A program made the translations under genes and the position numbers. The notes under the pieces are model-generated. The model did no database searches. It saw nothing but the letters and a program-made list of their open reading frames with translations, and was not told the origin of the DNA. 64,000 bases of DNA from Acetobacteraceae bacterium (GTDB lineage Bacteria; Pseudomonadota; Alphaproteobacteria; Acetobacterales; Acetobacteraceae): assembly GCA_947475245.1 (NCBI GenBank), contig CANJLW010000005.1, positions 62,001 through 126,000 of the forward strand, read 5' to 3'. Below, one piece after another: positions 61,399 to 64,000 of the stretch (positions are counted from its first letter, which is position 1; the number at the start of each line of letters is the position of its first letter).

Positions 61399-62846
61399 TG
61401 ATCCAATTGTCGGGTCAGCGTGTCGAGCACGGATTGCCAGTCGTCGCGTTTGGTCTGGCGGAAGAGGCGGGTCGAGGGGTACCAGGGTGTGTCGCCACGT
61501 TCCCGCATCCAGCGCCAGTCGGCGCTGTAGGCCAGCAGCAACCATGACGGCCGGCCGAGGGCGCCGGCCAGATGCGCGGCGGCGGTGTCGACCGAGACGA
61601 TAAGGTCCATCTGCGTCATCAGGGCCGCCGTTTCGGCGAAGTCGGTCAACTGGCTGCTGTGATCGGCGACGTTGGGCAGGGCGTTCAGCACCGCGCGGTC
61701 GTCCGGTCGGATTTCGGGCTGCACGACATGCACATCGATGTCGCCGCGGGTCAGCAACGGCGTCAGCAGCGAGAGTGGGACCGACCGTGTCAGATCGCTG
61801 GCATGGGTGGCGCGTCCGGACCATGCCAACCCGACCCGCATGTTTCGCCATTGGCCGAACCGGCGTTCCCACACCGCCGCGCGTTCGGGGCGAGGGGTAA
61901 GATAGGGGGTGGTGTTGGGAATGGTATCGAGCCGGGTCTGGAAGATCCAGGGCAGGCTCATCAGCGGGCAATGCAGGTCGAATTCCGGCAGATGCTCGCC
62001 GAATTCATAGATCGCCGCGACGCGGGCCAATCCGTGCAGGGCGGCGCGCATGCCGGTCTGCACTTCCAGATAGACCGTCGCGCCCAGTTCCGCTACCATG
62101 GCGGCGTAGCGGGCGAACATGATGGTGTCGCCCAGCCCCTGTTCGGCGTGCAACAGGATGCGCCGCCCGGCGATATCGCTTTCGCCGCGCCAGCGCCGCT
62201 GCGGGTGCTGGCGTCGTCCGCCGATGCCCTGCGGAATCAACAGCCGCGCTTCGTGCATTTCCCAGGCGGCCGGCAGTTCCCCCAGGCTCAGCCGCATCAG
62301 GCTGGCATAATAATGGGCGTGCGCGTTGTCGGGCTTGATCGCCAGAGCCAGTTCGTACTGGCGAAGCGCTTCTTTCTGGCGGCCCAGTCGGCCCAGCACG
62401 CTGCCGAGATCGCAGTGCGCCACGGTCTTGTCGGTCGCGTGCCAGAGCGACTTCTGCGCCCATTGCAGCGCGGCTTCCGGCTTGTTCAGCGCCACCAGCG
62501 CGGCGGCGAGATTACCGTAGCCATGCGCCAGTGTCGGCTCTAACGCGATGGACCGCTCGAAATGCGGCACGGCCTCCGCCTGGCGGCCCAGACCGCAGAG
62601 TGTTTCCCCGAGGTCGTTGTGGGCGCGCGCGTTGTCGGGATCGAGTTGCAGCGAGTGGGCGAGATACTGCCGAGCCTCCTCCAGCCGTCCCTGGAGGTAG
62701 CAGAGGTGGCCGATGAAATAGACGATCCAGGGATCGCGCGTGCCCTGGCCGAGGGCGAGACGCAGGGTTGCTTCGGCTTCGGCATGCCGTCCGGCACGAT
62801 AGGCGGCATGGGCGACATCGATCAGGTGGGCGGCATAGGTGTTCAT
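61380..62846 (-). CDS. TPR protein with glycosyltransferase-9-like C-terminal domain (paralog 2)
   Basis: 488 residues from ATG 62846 (a longer frame to 62897 is discarded since it runs into the neighbour). It has more TPR units than paralog 1, covering about 5-210 (AAYRAGRHAEAEATLRLALG, CYLQGRLEEARQYLAHSLQL, LGRQKEALRQYELALAIKPD). ILLHAEQGLGDTIMFARYAA opens the glycosyltransferase-like domain, followed by MRVGLAWSGRATHASDLTRS and LIVSVDTAAAHLAGALGRPS. It overlaps paralog 3's stop by 4 nt (ATGA) and paralog 1's start by 19 nt, so all three are coupled. Confidence 0.82.
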   Translation of the reverse strand: MNTYAAHLIDVAHAAYRAGRHAEAEATLRLALGQGTRDPWIVYFIGHLCYLQGRLEEARQYLAHSLQLDPDNARAHNDLGETLCGLGRQAEAVPHFERSIALEPTLAHGYGNLAAALVALNKPEAALQWAQKSLWHATDKTVAHCDLGSVLGRLGRQKEALRQYELALAIKPDNAHAHYYASLMRLSLGELPAAWEMHEARLLIPQGIGGRRQHPQRRWRGESDIAGRRILLHAEQGLGDTIMFARYAAMVAELGATVYLEVQTGMRAALHGLARVAAIYEFGEHLPEFDLHCPLMSLPWIFQTRLDTIPNTTPYLTPRPERAAVWERRFGQWRNMRVGLAWSGRATHASDLTRSVPLSLLTPLLTRGDIDVHVVQPEIRPDDRAVLNALPNVADHSSQLTDFAETAALMTQMDLIVSVDTAAAHLAGALGRPSWLLLAYSADWRWMRERGDTPWYPSTRLFRQTKRDDWQSVLDTLTRQLDQWTQRQ

Positions 62847-64000
62847 GACGGCAACGCGTCGAGCGCGGCGTCGACGGCGCGGACAACGCCATCCCAATCG
62901 TGCAGCGCGGGTTGGCGGAACAGGCGCATGGTCGGATACCAGGGGCTGTCGGTTCGGTCCGTCAGCCAGCGGTAATCGGCACCCAGGGGCAGCATGGTCC
63001 AGGTCGAGCGGGCCAGCGCGCCGCCGAGATGGGCGAGCACGGTGTCGACCGACAGGACCAGGTCCATATGGGTCAACAACGCGGCGGTGTCGGAAAAATC
63101 GGTCAGTTCGCCACTATGGTCGACCATGTCCGGCAGGGTCGCCAGCGTGGCGCGGTCGGTATCGAGCATGTCCGTCTGCGCGACGTGGAACACGCAGTCG
63201 GGGCGGTTCAGCAGCGGGCGGAGCCGTTCCAACGCGATGCCTCGATTCCAGACGGTCTGCGTGCCCGACCAGGCCAGCGCGATCCGCCGCCGGCCGTCGG
63301 CCGGCGGCAGTCGGTCCCGCCAGAGCGCGACATGCGCCGCCGACGGCGCAACGTAGGGCACGGCGGCGGGAATGGTATCCAGGCGGGTGCGGAAGGCGCG
63401 CGGCAGGCTCATGAGCGAACATTGCACGTCGTAGCCGGGGACGATGTCGCCCTTGGAGATGACGCGATCCACCTGCGGCATCGACGCCAGCAGGGACTGA
63501 AGCGGCTCTTGCACCGCGAGCACGATCCGCGCGCCGCGTTCGGCGACCATCGGCACGTAGCGGACGAATTGCAGGCAGTCGCCAAGTCCCTGTTCGGCGT
63601 GCAGCAGAATGGTTTTGCCCTCGATCGCGGTGTCGCCAAGCCAGTAAGGCTCGGGCAGGGCGGTGCGCATTTCCTGCCCCAGACTCGCGTACCAGCGGCA
63701 TTCGTGTTTCCGCCAGCCGTTTTCGAAGTCGCCGAGGGCCAGGAGGGCCAGCGCTTCCAGATAGCGGGCGCTGTTGTTGTTCGGTTCGACCCGATAGACG
63801 GCGCGGTAGTGTTGCAGCGATTCCGGATAGCGGTTCAGCGCGCACAGGCAACTGCCGGCATCGCCGTTGACATTGATGAGATCGGGATTCATCGACAGCG
63901 CGCGCAGCAGATGCGGCAGCGCCTGATCGGGGTGATGCAGGGTCAGCAAGATTCCCCCCAGATTCCCCGCGATCTCCGCCCGATCCGGCGCCAAAACCGC
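62843..64000 (-). CDS. TPR protein with glycosyltransferase-9-like C-terminal domain (paralog 3, 5' end outside window)
   Basis: At least 385 residues; the frame is open to the window edge, so the N-terminal TPR array is incomplete. Visible TPRs include LLTLHHPDQALPHLLRALSM and CALNRYPESLQHYRAVYRVE. The C-terminal domain begins ILLHAEQGLGDCLQFVRYVP, with RRRIALAWSGTQTVWNRGIA and LVLSVDTVLAHLGGALARST. WTMLPLGADYRWLTDRTDSP and WYPTMRLFRQPALHDWDGVV close the domain, a tail block shared by all three paralogs. Further copies may lie beyond 64000. Confidence 0.82.
   Translation of the reverse strand, partial: AVLAPDRAEIAGNLGGILLTLHHPDQALPHLLRALSMNPDLINVNGDAGSCLCALNRYPESLQHYRAVYRVEPNNNSARYLEALALLALGDFENGWRKHECRWYASLGQEMRTALPEPYWLGDTAIEGKTILLHAEQGLGDCLQFVRYVPMVAERGARIVLAVQEPLQSLLASMPQVDRVISKGDIVPGYDVQCSLMSLPRAFRTRLDTIPAAVPYVAPSAAHVALWRDRLPPADGRRRIALAWSGTQTVWNRGIALERLRPLLNRPDCVFHVAQTDMLDTDRATLATLPDMVDHSGELTDFSDTAALLTHMDLVLSVDTVLAHLGGALARSTWTMLPLGADYRWLTDRTDSPWYPTMRLFRQPALHDWDGVVRAVDAALDALPS

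Overview
The window looks like chromosomal DNA of a GC-rich alphaproteobacterium, most likely Rhodospirillales and possibly Acetobacteraceae. The evidence is gene order and protein type: pyruvate dehydrogenase with a split E1 whose beta subunit carries a lipoyl domain, bamA-ompH-lpxD-fabZ-lpxA, mreBCD-mrdA-rodA, a plant-type (class II) DAHP synthase and the 'ligase-associated' Lhr helicase/PdeM pair. The family assignment is inference. No rRNA, tRNA, CRISPR array, insertion sequence or phage gene was seen. Nearly all the sequence is coding, with heavy use of 1-4 nt stop/start overlaps.

Layout. 1-3.7 kb (+): class II DAHP synthase (5' end outside the window), nicotinate phosphoribosyltransferase, a beta-hydroxyacid dehydrogenase and a luciferase-like oxidoreductase. 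3.7-5.6 kb (-): a molybdate locus, modE-like regulator, modA and modB, with a candidate ModE operator and no modC. 5.7-10.4 kb (+): a complete branched-chain-amino-acid-type ABC transporter, followed by a Baeyer-Villiger-type monooxygenase (-) and a benzoate-CoA-ligase-like enzyme (+). 14-22.3 kb: an extracellular polysaccharide or envelope region holding a membrane-anchored beta-helix protein, a double-VanZ membrane protein, an O-antigen-ligase-like protein with an embedded soluble domain, a small secreted protein, a TPR-sulfotransferase, and a PEP-CTERM protein behind a near-consensus sigma-54 promoter. I regard this as the most interesting stretch.

22.3-33.9 kb is a long minus-strand block. 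Read in its direction of transcription it holds a luciferase-like oxidoreductase, an ApaH-like phosphoesterase, a small protein with an unclear start, SixA, CYTH-CHAD, a degenerate SNase-like protein, pdhA-pdhB-pdhC-GNAT-lpdA, an Asp/Glu racemase-family protein and a small conserved protein. 34-36.7 kb: a small membrane protein, another luciferase-like enzyme and a DUF445 protein. 36.8-42.7 kb (+): outer-membrane assembly and lipid A genes. 42.7-45.4 kb: an NtaA-type monooxygenase, a small winged-helix-like protein and prs. 45.7-51.6 kb (+): the rod-shape/elongasome operon ending in a DUF3293 gene. 51.6-55.5 kb: ThuA, dienelactone hydrolase, SDR, DUF3237 and beta-hydroxyacid dehydrogenase genes. 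55.5-60.1 kb (-): photolyase, pdeM and lhr. 60.1-64 kb (-): three tandem TPR-glycosyltransferase-like paralogs, the last running out of the window.

The envelope theme recurs: BamA/OmpH and lipid A enzymes build the outer membrane, Mre/Rod proteins direct peptidoglycan elongation, and two separate loci (14-22 kb and 60-64 kb) look devoted to surface glycans. All functional calls come from reading motifs and gene context. No database search was run.
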